Assembly (NCBI GenBank): GCA_022315425.1
Contig: JAIUPT010000036.1
Span: 1,116,001-1,180,000 of the forward strand
Reading direction: 5' to 3'
Source: Pseudevernia furfuracea
Taxonomy: Eukaryota; Ascomycota; Lecanoromycetes; Lecanorales; Parmeliaceae
DNA length: 64,000 nucleotides
How positions within the stretch are numbered: position 1 is the stretch's first letter; each line of letters starts with the position of its first letter. The translations under genes were made by a program, and so were the position numbers. Under the pieces are notes generated by a model. It worked only from the letters and a program-made list of their open reading frames with translations, did not search any database and was not told the origin of the DNA. This document shows positions 55,778-64,000 of the stretch, piece by piece.

Positions 55778-57208
55778 TCACGCATGCGCTGACGAACCGA
55801 CACTTCGCACTCTTGTCATAACACTTTCGGCATTGGCGCTCTTCTCGGGGTAGGTGATGCCGACTCCTTCCTCGCTGCTGCTATCGCTCGCCTTCTCTTC
55901 GGACGAGGCAGCTTTGGCCTTCATCAATGGCCAGTGACCTTTCTTCTCGTTATATCGCATTGCAAGGAAGGCAATGATGACGGCAATCCAATAGAAGTTA
56001 TACGAGAGGACAGAGCCATAGGTCGCGGAGTTCTCCCACCCGAACAGCGCGTTGAAGATTCCCCACCCTCCGCCACCATTGACCTCTGCATTGCAGCACT
56101 ATCTCTTTGGTCAGCGACGAAGGTTTGTCAAAGACCATTACTTCGAGGCTTGGTTTACTCACGTTGACATGCCAGACGCTTTGACGAATATCGTAGGATC
56201 CTGGGCCAGACCCTGTCTCGGCCGCGTCGCCTCCAGTGAGCGAAGTCCACTATGGATTGATTAGCCTTAAAGCCACCTTTTTCCCGTGCCGGATACTGAG
56301 CCTTACCTTGTGCATCTGGAAGTCCCAGACGGCTTTGGAGAAGAGGCCCGCAGCGACCAGGTATAAGAAGCAAGTTGAGATGATCAAGAAGGTCTGAATC
56401 GGAGCAAAGTTGCCTCCTCTGTATCCGATCAGTCACTTGCTGTTGGATCCCATGCTGTGACTGGACTTGCCTGTAGATGAAGTATCCGACCAAGCAGCCA
56501 GATCCGAGGCCAGTGACCACTGGCAGGGGAAAAGAGACAGCAGGAAGACCCAGGCTCACACCTCCGATGAAAACTACAGCCTCGAGACCTTCACGAAGAA
56601 CGGTGATGAAGGGCAAGATGAACATTGCGTACTTTTCACACCAGAGCTTGAAGCGGGCTCGGAGACTACTACGCTGCTTGGTACTGTCCTTGACTTGGAG
56701 CGCTTTGGCGAGCTTGACACGCCACTTGTCCTGAAGTTTGGACACGCGGAGAAGGGCAGCACCCATGATGGAGATGACGAGGGATGCGAAGATGCTGAAG
56801 GATCCCTCCCAGATGTCTTCGGTGCCTGACCACTTGTCTCTGCCCAGGCCGTAGAAGGCTCCGATCAGGCCAGCACCGATGACGATGCAAATGATCAAAC
56901 CCAGGATCGTGCCAAGCCATACCTGGATTCGAATTAGCTGGGAATGAGGCCAGCGAACTCGGATAGCGGGCATGGCAAAGACTCACCTGGCGCCTGAGCC
57001 TCTTGTAGGTCAGGGGATCACTGTCATGGCCAAGAGTCTGTTTGAGGAAAGCCAGCAGAACGGAGACAATGATACTGGTCTCTAATGTCTCACGGAAACA
57101 GATGAAGAAGACTTAGTGATGTCAAGGAGCATCAGTATCGTCTTCATTTGTCCGAAATCAAACGGAGTCGGTGAGCTTACCAGGGACAGCAAATACGTTG
57201 ACGGTCAT
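55778..57208 (-). CDS. FTR1: High-affinity iron permease Ftr1
   Basis: This is the plasma-membrane Fe3+ permease of reductive iron uptake, working in a complex with the multicopper ferroxidase. Six exons (57208..57181, 57111..56987, 56922..56471, 56418..56307, 56249..56163, 56098..55778) give 374 residues. The start MTVNVFAVPVFFICFRETLE carries the first R-E-x-L-E iron motif, and LPFITVLREGLEAVVFIGG the second. Seven or so hydrophobic helices follow the family pattern, ending in RGGNFAPIQTFLIISTCFLY, GSGPGSYDIRQSVWHVNCC, WGIFNALFGWENS and YNFYWIAVIIAFLAMRYNEK. The cytosolic tail is Ser/Glu-rich. The third intron (56419..56470) uses a GC donor (CAG-GCAAGT). It is divergent from FET3, with two ATCTGATAA sites 170-220 bp upstream of the ATG. 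Confidence 0.95.
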
Positions 57209-57377
57209 GACGACCGATTGCGACCGGTCAATGGATTCCGAATATTTGGGATAATGTCTGAGAGCCTCTCCTTTTCAATCTACCACGCTGTTTGGTCTTT
57301 TGAGGGCAAATGTGTGAGAGTGTTTTGGCTCGGGAAGGAATTCTGTCGTGTGAGCAAGTATGTTATACGGTAGGTTT

Positions 57378-57386
57378 TTATCAGAT
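57378..57386 (-). promoter_or_regulatory. Iron-GATA site 1 (FTR1 side)
   Basis: TTATCAGAT, i.e. ATCTGATAA on the minus strand, about 170 bp upstream of the FTR1 ATG. Another GATA core (TTGATAAG) lies 6-12 bp further on. Confidence 0.75.
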
Positions 57387-57415
57387 GAGATTGATAAGGG
57401 CAAAGTGTAAGATTT

Positions 57416-57424
57416 TTATCAGAT
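57416..57424 (-). promoter_or_regulatory. Iron-GATA site 2 (FTR1 side)
   Basis: A second TTATCAGAT, 38 bp from site 1 (ATCTGATAA on the minus strand), about 210 bp upstream of the FTR1 ATG. Confidence 0.75.
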
Positions 57425-58099
57425 CCGCTCTTTAGCGCGAGAATTCCCACAATGATCATCAGGCTATCAAGCCAAGCGTTGAAAATGGGTTTGATCGGCT
57501 TCTTTCTTCTCTTTTCCCTTTTCTCTTTTCGGCTTCGAATGCCTGTCTTGTTGATGAGTTGAAGTAAGAAGAAGTGCCAAGTGTCTAATGGTACATAGAG
57601 TATCGGAGAGTTGTACTGTTGAATTCTGATTTCCGATGTCGGTGTGTTCACGCAATCGAGATAAAATCCGGGCCGGGATATCCTTCACTTTTACTCCACA
57701 CTCTCGGCTAATTGATAATTTTTGATGGAATTCTCATCCCACGCTAATCAGTACAGGGGCAAGACCACCCGACCGGAAGTCTTGGCTCACGTCCCCATTA
57801 TTGCTTTCTAATTTCTACATTATTCACAATGACAATTTTGACAGTCAGCACGAGACATATTATCATATTATTATTTCACTCTATACAAGCACTTTTCTAT
57901 CCTATCCCATCCTTTCCTCTTCCCATTGACCCTTGGTGAAGGAACTGACTCGGTCCATCCTTGGGCTGACATATCCACTTCTGATTCGTCATACGGCTTA
58001 CAGTTCAACTTGCACGCCTGCCTTGACTTGGCCTTCTCAAACCGAAACTGCGCGCCAACGCTCCAAGTCTTCGGAGCTTTCTTTTTCCAGTTGTCATCC

Positions 58100-58255
58100 A
58101 ACCATTGAGTACCTCCAGCGGACGACTCAATATCTGATTGGCCTGACACCCTGCTTTACTCCACGGTCTCGAAGCCTCCACTTTCGACTTGTCATCCAAT
58201 CGTTGGCTTCCCCACGGACATTTCTGTATCTGATCCGCCTGACACCCTGCTAGAC
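58100..58255. repeat. Tandem duplication (about 98-bp period) within the promoter region
   Basis: The phrase TTGTCATCCAA(C/T)C(A/G)TTG and, about 45 bp later, CCTGACACCCTGCT(T/A) occur twice, at 58091-58160 and 58189-58254, with diverged sequence between. It is a degenerate two-copy tandem repeat with no coding support. Confidence 0.6.
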
Positions 58256-58495
58256 TGCAGGCCCAAGAGTCTGCCATTTCATCATCACACCACCTCCGGA
58301 CTTCTCCACTTCCGCCGGAAAGCTTCACCGCTTCACTCTCCCTTTTTAATCGCCAATCACCATCTGTCCCTTGGTTCGAAGGCGCAATCTAGCTCTTCTG
58401 AAACCCTTCTATCCCTGAAATCCCGAGCACAACTGTTACTTCCAACGTCATACGGTTGCACCGAATACGAATTCAGGATCCACGCTAGCGAAAAG

Positions 58496-58504
58496 TTATC
58501 AGAT
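58496..58504 (+). promoter_or_regulatory. Iron-GATA site 3 (FET3 side)
   Basis: TTATCAGAT, reverse complement ATCTGATAA, about 180 bp upstream of the FET3 ATG. Confidence 0.75.
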
Positions 58505-58518
58505 CGAAAGTTGCCATC

Positions 58519-58527
58519 TTATCAGAT
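58519..58527 (+). promoter_or_regulatory. Iron-GATA site 4 (FET3 side)
   Basis: TTATCAGAT followed at once by CTTCAGATAAC, giving an imperfect palindrome of GATA cores, about 155 bp upstream of the FET3 ATG and 23 bp from site 3. Confidence 0.75.
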
Positions 58528-58680
58528 CTTCAGATAACACTTCCAAAGAAGCTATCGAGCAGGAGAAGTCGAGGGAACGAATAGTACCTTGGCGAGCACT
58601 GGAATTAATAAGACTTCGTCTCTGCATTTTGTGCTGCTGCCAGCATCAAATCGACTCGCCTTCAAATACGGAATTTCATC

Positions 58681-60919
58681 ATGTTCTCTCCGTCTAGCAT
58701 TCTTGTTCTCTGCTTTGGCTGGCTCGCCCACGCAGCCACCGTCACATACGATTTCAACATCACATGGGTCACTGCCAACCCTGATGGCCTTTTCAATCGA
58801 CCGGTCATGGGAATCAACGGCCAATGGCCTTTACCATACATCACTGCCACTGTGGGAGACCGTGTTGTGGTCAATGTACTCAACCAACTTGGCAACGAAA
58901 CCACGAGTTTGCACTTCCACGGTATCTACCAGAACGGTACTACCGACATGGATGGTGTTGTCGGCGTGAGCCAGTGTCCCATTCAACCAGGAGGTTTTTT
59001 CACATACAACTTCACGGTAGGTCCTTCAAACACAATCGTCCATGCCAACACTAACAATTTTGAAGATTGATCAGCCGGGTACATACTGGTATCACTCGCA
59101 CGAGGTTGCTCAATATCCTGATGGTCTTCGTGGACCATTGATCGTCAATGATCCCAAATCTCCTTACTTGGGGCAATACGATGAGGAGATGGTTTTGACC
59201 GTTTCAGACTGGTATCATGACCAAATACCGACGCTCCTGAAGAGCTTCATCAGTGTGACCAACCCGACGGGAGCTGAGCCAGTACCAAAATCTTCCCTCA
59301 TGAATGACACATACAATCTCACGACGCCAGTCGAGCCTGGAAAGACTTACATGTTCCGCATTATCAACGTAGGCGCTTTTGCCGGTCAATACTTTTGGTT
59401 CGAAGGCCACACTATGCGGATCGTGGAAGTTGATGGCATCTACACCGAGGCCGCCGAAGCAGACTTGATTTATATCACATCAGCACAGCGTTACAGCGTT
59501 CTCGTCACGATGAAGAATGATACATCTACCAACTACGCCTTCGTTGGAAGCATGGATCAGGTAAGCGTTAAGCAGCCTACAACAGGGCTCGAGACTCACT
59601 GTCACCCAGAGTTTGTTCGACACGGTTCCCGCATCCCTCAATCCAAACAGTACTGGCTGGCTCGTTTACAATGATACAGCACCCTTACCCACGCCTGCTC
59701 GTCTTGACACATTCAACGAATTTGATGACTTCACCCTGCTACCAACAGACGGCGAAGAGCTCCTTGGCCCAGTCGACTACTCTTTCAACCTTGACGTCCG
59801 GATGAACAATCTTGGGGATGGAGCTAACTAGTATGCCTTATCCCCTTCTCACTACGTATACCGCAATTGACTTGCTACCCTAGCGCATTCTTCAACGATG
59901 TAACCTACGTCCGCCCCAAAGTCCCAACCCTCTACACCGCTCTCTCCGCTGGCGACCTCGCCAACAACGCCACCATCTACGGCAGCAACTCCAATCCTTA
60001 CGTCCTACAACACAACGACATCATAGAGATAATAGTCAACAACAATGACACAGGCAAACATCCCTTCCATCTCCACGGCCACGCTTTCCAAGCCGCTGCA
60101 CGCTCAGGCAAAGATGCCGGCCAGTATGTGGGAAACGAGACTTTTGCAGCAGTGCCTATAAGGAGGGACACCTTTATGGTGCGACCAATGGGGAACATTG
60201 TCCTGCGCTTTAGAGCCGACAACCCTGATAAGTCTCCTTCCCTACCTGATCACCTCCCTTCAACCCCCCTCCCTTTCAACCCCCCCCCTTTAGTCACTCA
60301 CCCAGCTAACACAAACCCCTCTCCACGCATCTGGTTCTTCCACTGCCACATCGAATGGCACGTCGCCTCCGGCCTCATCGCCACCATGATCGAAGCCCCC
60401 TCCCTCCTCCAATCCTCCCTCTCCATCCCTCCCAACCATTTCGACGCCTGCAAAGCCCAGGACATCCCCACCGTTGGCAACGCCGCCGGGAATACCCTCG
60501 ACCTCCTCGACTTGACCGGCGCTCCGGAGCCCCCGGGCCCGTTGCCTGCCGGCTTCACGCCAAAGGGGATCGTGGCCATGGTCTTTAGCTGCTTGAGCGC
60601 CTTCTTGGGTGTCGCCGTCATCTCTTGGTATGTCCTTCACCTCCCTTTCTGGCTTCGTATCCTTGTCGTGACTACAAACTACAAATTACAAACCACAAAC
60701 CACCAAACCACGAACACAAGCTAACAACGTCCATTACTACGCCACAGGTACGGCGCCGGCGAAATCGGCAAGCGTGAGCCCCCCGGCGTGGGAAAGGGAA
60801 CGGGGACGGGAACCGGAGAGGCCGTCATCACGGCGTCGGGCAGCACCAGAGACGAGGCCCTCATCGAAGACGAAGACGAGAATGATGGGAATCAGGGTGC
60901 TGCTGTGGATGAGGGTTGA
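58681..60919 (+). CDS. FET3: Multicopper ferroxidase Fet3
   Basis: It oxidises Fe2+ to Fe3+ at the cell surface and feeds the Ftr1 permease. Six exons (58681..59016, 59066..59560, 59610..59830, 59884..60227, 60327..60627, 60748..60919) give 622 residues. A signal peptide (ILVLCFGWLAHAATVTYDFN) is present. Copper-site motifs in order: SLHFHGIYQNGTTDMDG, YWYHSHEVAQYPDGLRGPLI, KHPFHLHGHAFQ and GIWFFHCHIEWHVASGL. A C-terminal membrane helix (GIVAMVFSCLSAFLGVAVIS) and a short acidic tail match Fet3 rather than secreted laccases. Exons 4 and 5 are joined across an apparent AT-AC intron, which creates the conserved ADNPGIWFFHCHIEW. Without it, 33 extra Pro/Ser-rich codons would sit in the copper motif. 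It is divergent from FTR1. Confidence 0.94.
60228..60326 (+). other. Apparent AT-AC intron in FET3 (99 bp)
   Basis: The segment begins ATAAGT and ends CCTCTCCAC, with a canonical CTAAC branch site about 17-20 bp from its end. Removing it joins AACCCTG to GCATCTGG and restores the conserved Fet3 sequence NPGIWFFHC. No GT-AG pair does this: a GT donor at 60232 with either available AG acceptor (60293 or 60305) runs into TAA. The segment is a multiple of three and stop-free, so read-through is formally possible. Confidence 0.72.
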
Positions 60920-61052
60920 AAAGTGAATTTTTTTTGGGGCTGCATGGATGGATATGGATGGATGGATGGATGGAGTTTGCTGGTGGTGTGTTTATCTACT
61001 TGCTTGCTTACTTGCTTTTGCTTGTGCTTGCTTTTGCTTTTGCGCTTGCTTT

Positions 61053-61264
61053 CTACCTACCTACCTACCTACCTACCTACCTATCTACCTACCTACCTAC
61101 CTACCTACCTACCTACCTACCTACCTACCTACCTACCTACCTACCTACCTACCTACCTACCTATCTACCTACCTACCTACCTACCTACCTACCTACCTAC
61201 CTACCTACCTACCTACCTACCTACCTACCTACCTACCTACCTACCTACCTACCTACCTACCTAC
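61053..61264 (+). repeat. (CTAC)n tetranucleotide microsatellite, about 212 bp
   Basis: About 53 consecutive CTAC units with single-base interruptions (CTAT) near 61081 and 61161, starting about 135 bp after the FET3 stop. It probably lies in or near the FET3 3' untranslated region. Confidence 0.95.
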
Positions 61265-61431
61265 CTTGGTTTGAAAGAGAGAGAGAGAAAGAGAGCGTCT
61301 CGAGTTCGCTTTGAGCTCGAGATATATACTTCCGAGCACCGTGTGTAGATAGATAGATAGATAGCTAGATAGCTAGATAGCTCTTGCAGACTGAAAATAA
61401 ACGACAGGTTGATTCAGGGGGGGGAATTCTT

Positions 61432-61530
61432 CTCGATGATTTGATCATGTGTGATTGCTTGTGACTCGATGATTTCATCATGTGTAATTGCTTGTGACTC
61501 GATGCTTTGATCATGTAATTGCTATTGTGA
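61432..61530 (+). repeat. Three 33-bp tandem repeats
   Basis: Three adjacent 33-bp units each start CTCGATG and end TTGTGA, and contain a TGATCATG-like palindrome (61432-61464, 61465-61497, 61498-61530). Differences are a few substitutions and a small compensated indel in unit three. Confidence 0.88.
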
Positions 61531-61769
61531 CTCTGTAGGATGCTGGTGCGCTGTATGGATATCGAAGCAGACCTTCCTTCCTTCCTTCCTTCCCTCCATC
61601 CATATCTCCGCCATCAATGCCCCGCCTAACAATCATCCAGGCTATCCATCTCTTATGCCATACATCCTTTCCCTCTCCTTTATCCCAATCGTGGAAGAAA
61701 GAAAAAACGCCTCAAACCTTGCTCTCTCTCGGAATTCAAACCCCCAAACCTACCTCCTTCCCCAGTCTT

Positions 61770-63670
61770 CTATTTCCCTGCCCCCGGATGTCTCGGTCGA
61801 GCAAACATCGCCTCATCCGCACTGATCCGCGGTTCTGCAGGTCTCCGTGGCGAGATGAAACTGGTGCCTATGCGCATTCGTGGGTAGAACTGGTTGGCGT
61901 GCTCGGGGGTCAAGGTCTGCTTGGTAGGCTGTGCTATTCTCTTTTCTTCCGCCTGGTCTTGGTCACCCTTCCCATTGTTGGGGCCATTTGCTTCCCCATC
62001 ACCTTCTCCCTTCTCCTCCTCTTCTTCCTCTTCCTCTTCCTCTTCCTCCAGCTCTTCCAGACCCGCCCCCTCATCATCTGCCTCTTCCGCCCTATCATCG
62101 TCATCCCTACTGTCTTCCCTCTCAATCCCCTCAATCGTCTCCCCGATCTCTTCTACAAGAATCAGATCCCTCTTACCACCGCCAGTACCGATAGCCTTTG
62201 AGCTCCTTCTTGAAAAGTACCCACTGTCCCCACTGCCGTGTCTTCCATTGCCATCATCTTCAAAGGCGCCCTCTAAAATGGCACGTAACGTTGCAAAGTC
62301 GTCACCACGGTCCATGAGTTTCAGGCGCTGATAGTCTTTCCAGTCGTCAAGTTGGTCCGAGTAGGGAATCTGGAGGACAGGGAGGAGGGAGGGTTGGGTG
62401 GGGAGGCGGGAGAGGGTGAAGGCCGTGTGCCAAGTGTTGGGAGGAGAAAGGTGGACGGCGAAGGAGATGATGCGATACCTGCGGCAGGCTCTGGTATTAG
62501 CGGGCTTGAAGGGTAGCTCCCCTGGAAGAGAAGGAAAACGAACAGGCCATCATATCTCAGCCCAGCCTTTGGCGCACTTTTGCTCCTCAACTTCCAGCTT
62601 CTGAGCACCCGCACAACTTTTTCTCCGGGGTCTTCGCGCAGCATCGTCTTCGTGAGCCTGAACGCCCCGGGATCGTTGACCGCGGCTTTGTATCTGATGT
62701 CTCCGTCTCGCCCGAGGTCTATCTCGCAGCTGCCTGTCAGGACGATGGCGTAGGCGGCGTTTTCGTTGGCGGTGATGCCGTGAGAGGTCTCGTCGATGAT
62801 GCCATCGCGGTAGGCAGCGGCAGGCTTGAGCCACCAGCTGTTCAGGATGTCAGGTAAAGGGATTTCAGGCGGAGCTAGGAGGGAAAGGACGTACTCGCCG
62901 ACCTCAAAGCCAAGGTGGCCGAAGGCGTGTGCTCGAGATGGCTCCGGTGCTCCTTCAACAGACCAAGCCGATTTCTCCTCCTATAGTACTGTTAATCAGA
63001 CAATGCATGTCTGTTGAGACTTGCCGTACATCGTCCGGTACATGTCCATCCTTCCATGTGATCTTCTTCACTCCCTCCATTCTCCCGCCTGGACCGTAGA
63101 GATCAGCCCTGAGGTTTTTCAATGGTCCTAGCTCGTCTTCCCATTTTGTTATCAACTCTTCTGCATGCACCAGTATATCCATTGGCCAGCAGAGGTTCCC
63201 TATGGCTGCTATGACCATCAGCGCTTTCTCGATACGGGAGTAGCGGAGGAGGTCAAGAGTCATTGGGATAGCATCGAGGGTTTGAAAGATGGAGTGTAGG
63301 CAGACAGAGTCGGAACGATTCAGCTTATGTTGCTTGGCGAGGAGCGGAACGAGCGTGTCACGAATGTAGCGGGAATGTAGACGTAGCTCTTCTCGCATCG
63401 ATCTCCCCTTCTGTGGTAAACGTTCCATCGTGGGAGCCATACTGTTGGCGTACGTGTTGAGACGCTGTGCTGTGAATGTGAGGAAGCCATGTCAGTGCAG
63501 ATGGAAGCTGGGAAGTGTCCCAGGGAAAGGAAGGTGCGATGCTCTGCAAAGGTGCTCAAGTGTCATTGTAGGCTATCTGGAGTATCATTGCTTGCCAATG
63601 CCGCATTATCGCCAGCGAGGGCATTGTCGAACTGCCTCAAGCATGCTCTATTGGACTTTCGCGGACCCAT
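61770..63670 (-). CDS. SRA-YDG domain protein
   Basis: The SRA-YDG fold recognises modified cytosine in DNA (UHRF1, plant SUVH, McrBC-like nucleases). Exons are modelled at 63670..63596 (uncertain, GC donor), 63464..63030, 62980..62544 and 62478..61770, about 543 residues; a start at 63440 (MAPTMERLP) is the alternative. The N-terminal third is helical (TLDLLRYSRIEKALMVIAAI). The SRA signature then runs WWLKPAAAYRDGIIDETSHG, AAYAIVLTGSCEIDLGRDG, VVRVLRSWKLRSKSAPKAGL, RYDG, and after a 65-bp intron LYRIISFAVHL and WHTAFTLSRLP. The YDG motif is only completed by splicing. The C-terminus is acidic with a run of 12 Glu. Fungal members are mostly uncharacterised, so binding of methylated or otherwise modified DNA is inference. 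Confidence 0.8.
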
Positions 63671-64000
63671 GGTACAAAAAAAATCAAGCCTCAATTCTAT
63701 CAGTCGCTCTTGCGTCTCTTGAAGACCGCTAGTGACGCTTTTGTTCTTCGCCAAAAAAACCCCATTCCTCACTTTTCTTGAAGCTTTGGCTTCGGGGGGG
63801 GCGGGTTGGGTTTGGGGATCGGTGGTAAAGGTATGTTTGGTGGCGGTCCTGGACATGGTGGGTATTTCTTCTTTGGTGGGGGTGGGGGTTTGTCCTTTGA
63901 TTCTGGGGTTGTTGGTGTAGGCATTTTCTTTCAATTCAAGCTTCGCGGACTCGTGTTTCCTGAGGCTCTTGATGGACGCAAGAGGTAGCTGTTTTTGAGA
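63671..64000. other. Window end; possible further 5' part of the SRA-YDG gene
   Basis: The minus-strand frame continues upstream of the modelled start with protein-like sequence (NKSVTSGLQETQERLIELRL), so the gene may begin further up or outside the window. A GGTGG/GGGGTTGG-rich stretch lies at 63796-63910. Nothing else is identifiable. Confidence 0.35.

Larger units (their letters stand above)
57209..58680. promoter_or_regulatory. Shared FTR1/FET3 intergenic promoter region
   Basis: 1.47 kb between divergent start codons. Four copies of ATCTGATAA (as TTATCAGAT on the plus strand) are present, two near each gene. ATCWGATAA is the known site of the iron-responsive GATA repressors (SreA/Sre1/Fep1), which shut off iron uptake in iron-replete cells. 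Between them lies a partly duplicated segment of about 98 bp. Iron repression of both genes is inferred from these motifs. Confidence 0.8.
60920..61769. other. Repeat-filled 3' flank between FET3 and the SRA-YDG gene
   Basis: There is no gene. It contains GGAT and CTTG short arrays near 60943-61040, the CTAC array, GATA tetranucleotides near 61346-61380, a 3 x 33-bp repeat and a TTCC run near 61574-61590. Confidence 0.6.

Noticed and set aside
59867..60724. Reading FET3 exons 4 and 5 as one uninterrupted exon
   Set aside because: This inserts 33 Pro/Ser-rich codons into the invariant copper-ligand region; an intron with a CTAAC branch site explains the sequence better.
60916..61348. ORFs of 108-141 codons through the CTAC array
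   Set aside because: They translate the tetranucleotide repeat (Leu-Pro-Thr-Tyr) in three frames; no start context or domain.
61432..61530. CRISPR-like array of 33-bp repeats
   Set aside because: The units are directly adjacent with no spacers, and the DNA is fungal.

Overview
The window looks like nuclear DNA of a filamentous ascomycete (Pezizomycotina; class not resolvable by eye). The support is 45-170 bp introns with GT..CTAAC/CTGAC..AG signals, fungal-type families (FTR1/FET3 iron uptake, Grg-1-like stress protein, S28 peptidase, AKR9-like reductase, SET/MYND protein, DHA2 transporter) and copia-type retroelement remains. Coding regions were assembled by joining reading frames across introns found by eye, so exon ends are models.

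Layout. 0-9.4 kb is gene-poor and repeat-rich. It carries two diverged paralogues of an unrecognised acidic protein family, separated by degenerate repeats and inverted repeats. 9.5-24.5 kb is ordinary gene space: RPS5 (uS7) and a peroxisomal acyl-CoA thioesterase (divergent pair), an aldo/keto reductase facing a class-III aminotransferase, an F-box protein, an SGNH hydrolase, and a large Ser/Thr-rich secreted glycoprotein. 24.5-30 kb is marked by long G/C homopolymers and low complexity. It contains the frameshifted remains of an rvt-type cellular reverse-transcriptase gene on the minus strand. 30.5-49.7 kb holds a Grg-1-like small protein, a secreted orphan, an MFS transporter, a TPR protein, a SET/MYND methyltransferase, an orphan gene, a complete 1.07-kb gag-only LTR element and an S28 serine peptidase. 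51.5-64 kb holds a VWA protein, a BTB-like protein, the divergent FTR1/FET3 iron-uptake pair and an SRA-YDG protein.

Functional links. The clearest unit is FTR1 (minus) and FET3 (plus): permease and multicopper ferroxidase of reductive iron uptake. They share a 1.47-kb intergenic region with two ATCTGATAA motifs (the iron-GATA repressor consensus) close to each start codon. FET3 appears to contain an AT-AC intron and FTR1 a GC-AG intron. The LTR element has a perfect 5-bp target duplication, a primer-binding site matching the initiator-Met tRNA anticodon arm, a five-unit tandem repeat in its leader, one gag-like ORF and no pol.

Most other stretches over 300 bp without a gene show nothing I can recognise. 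No tRNA, rRNA or CRISPR was seen.
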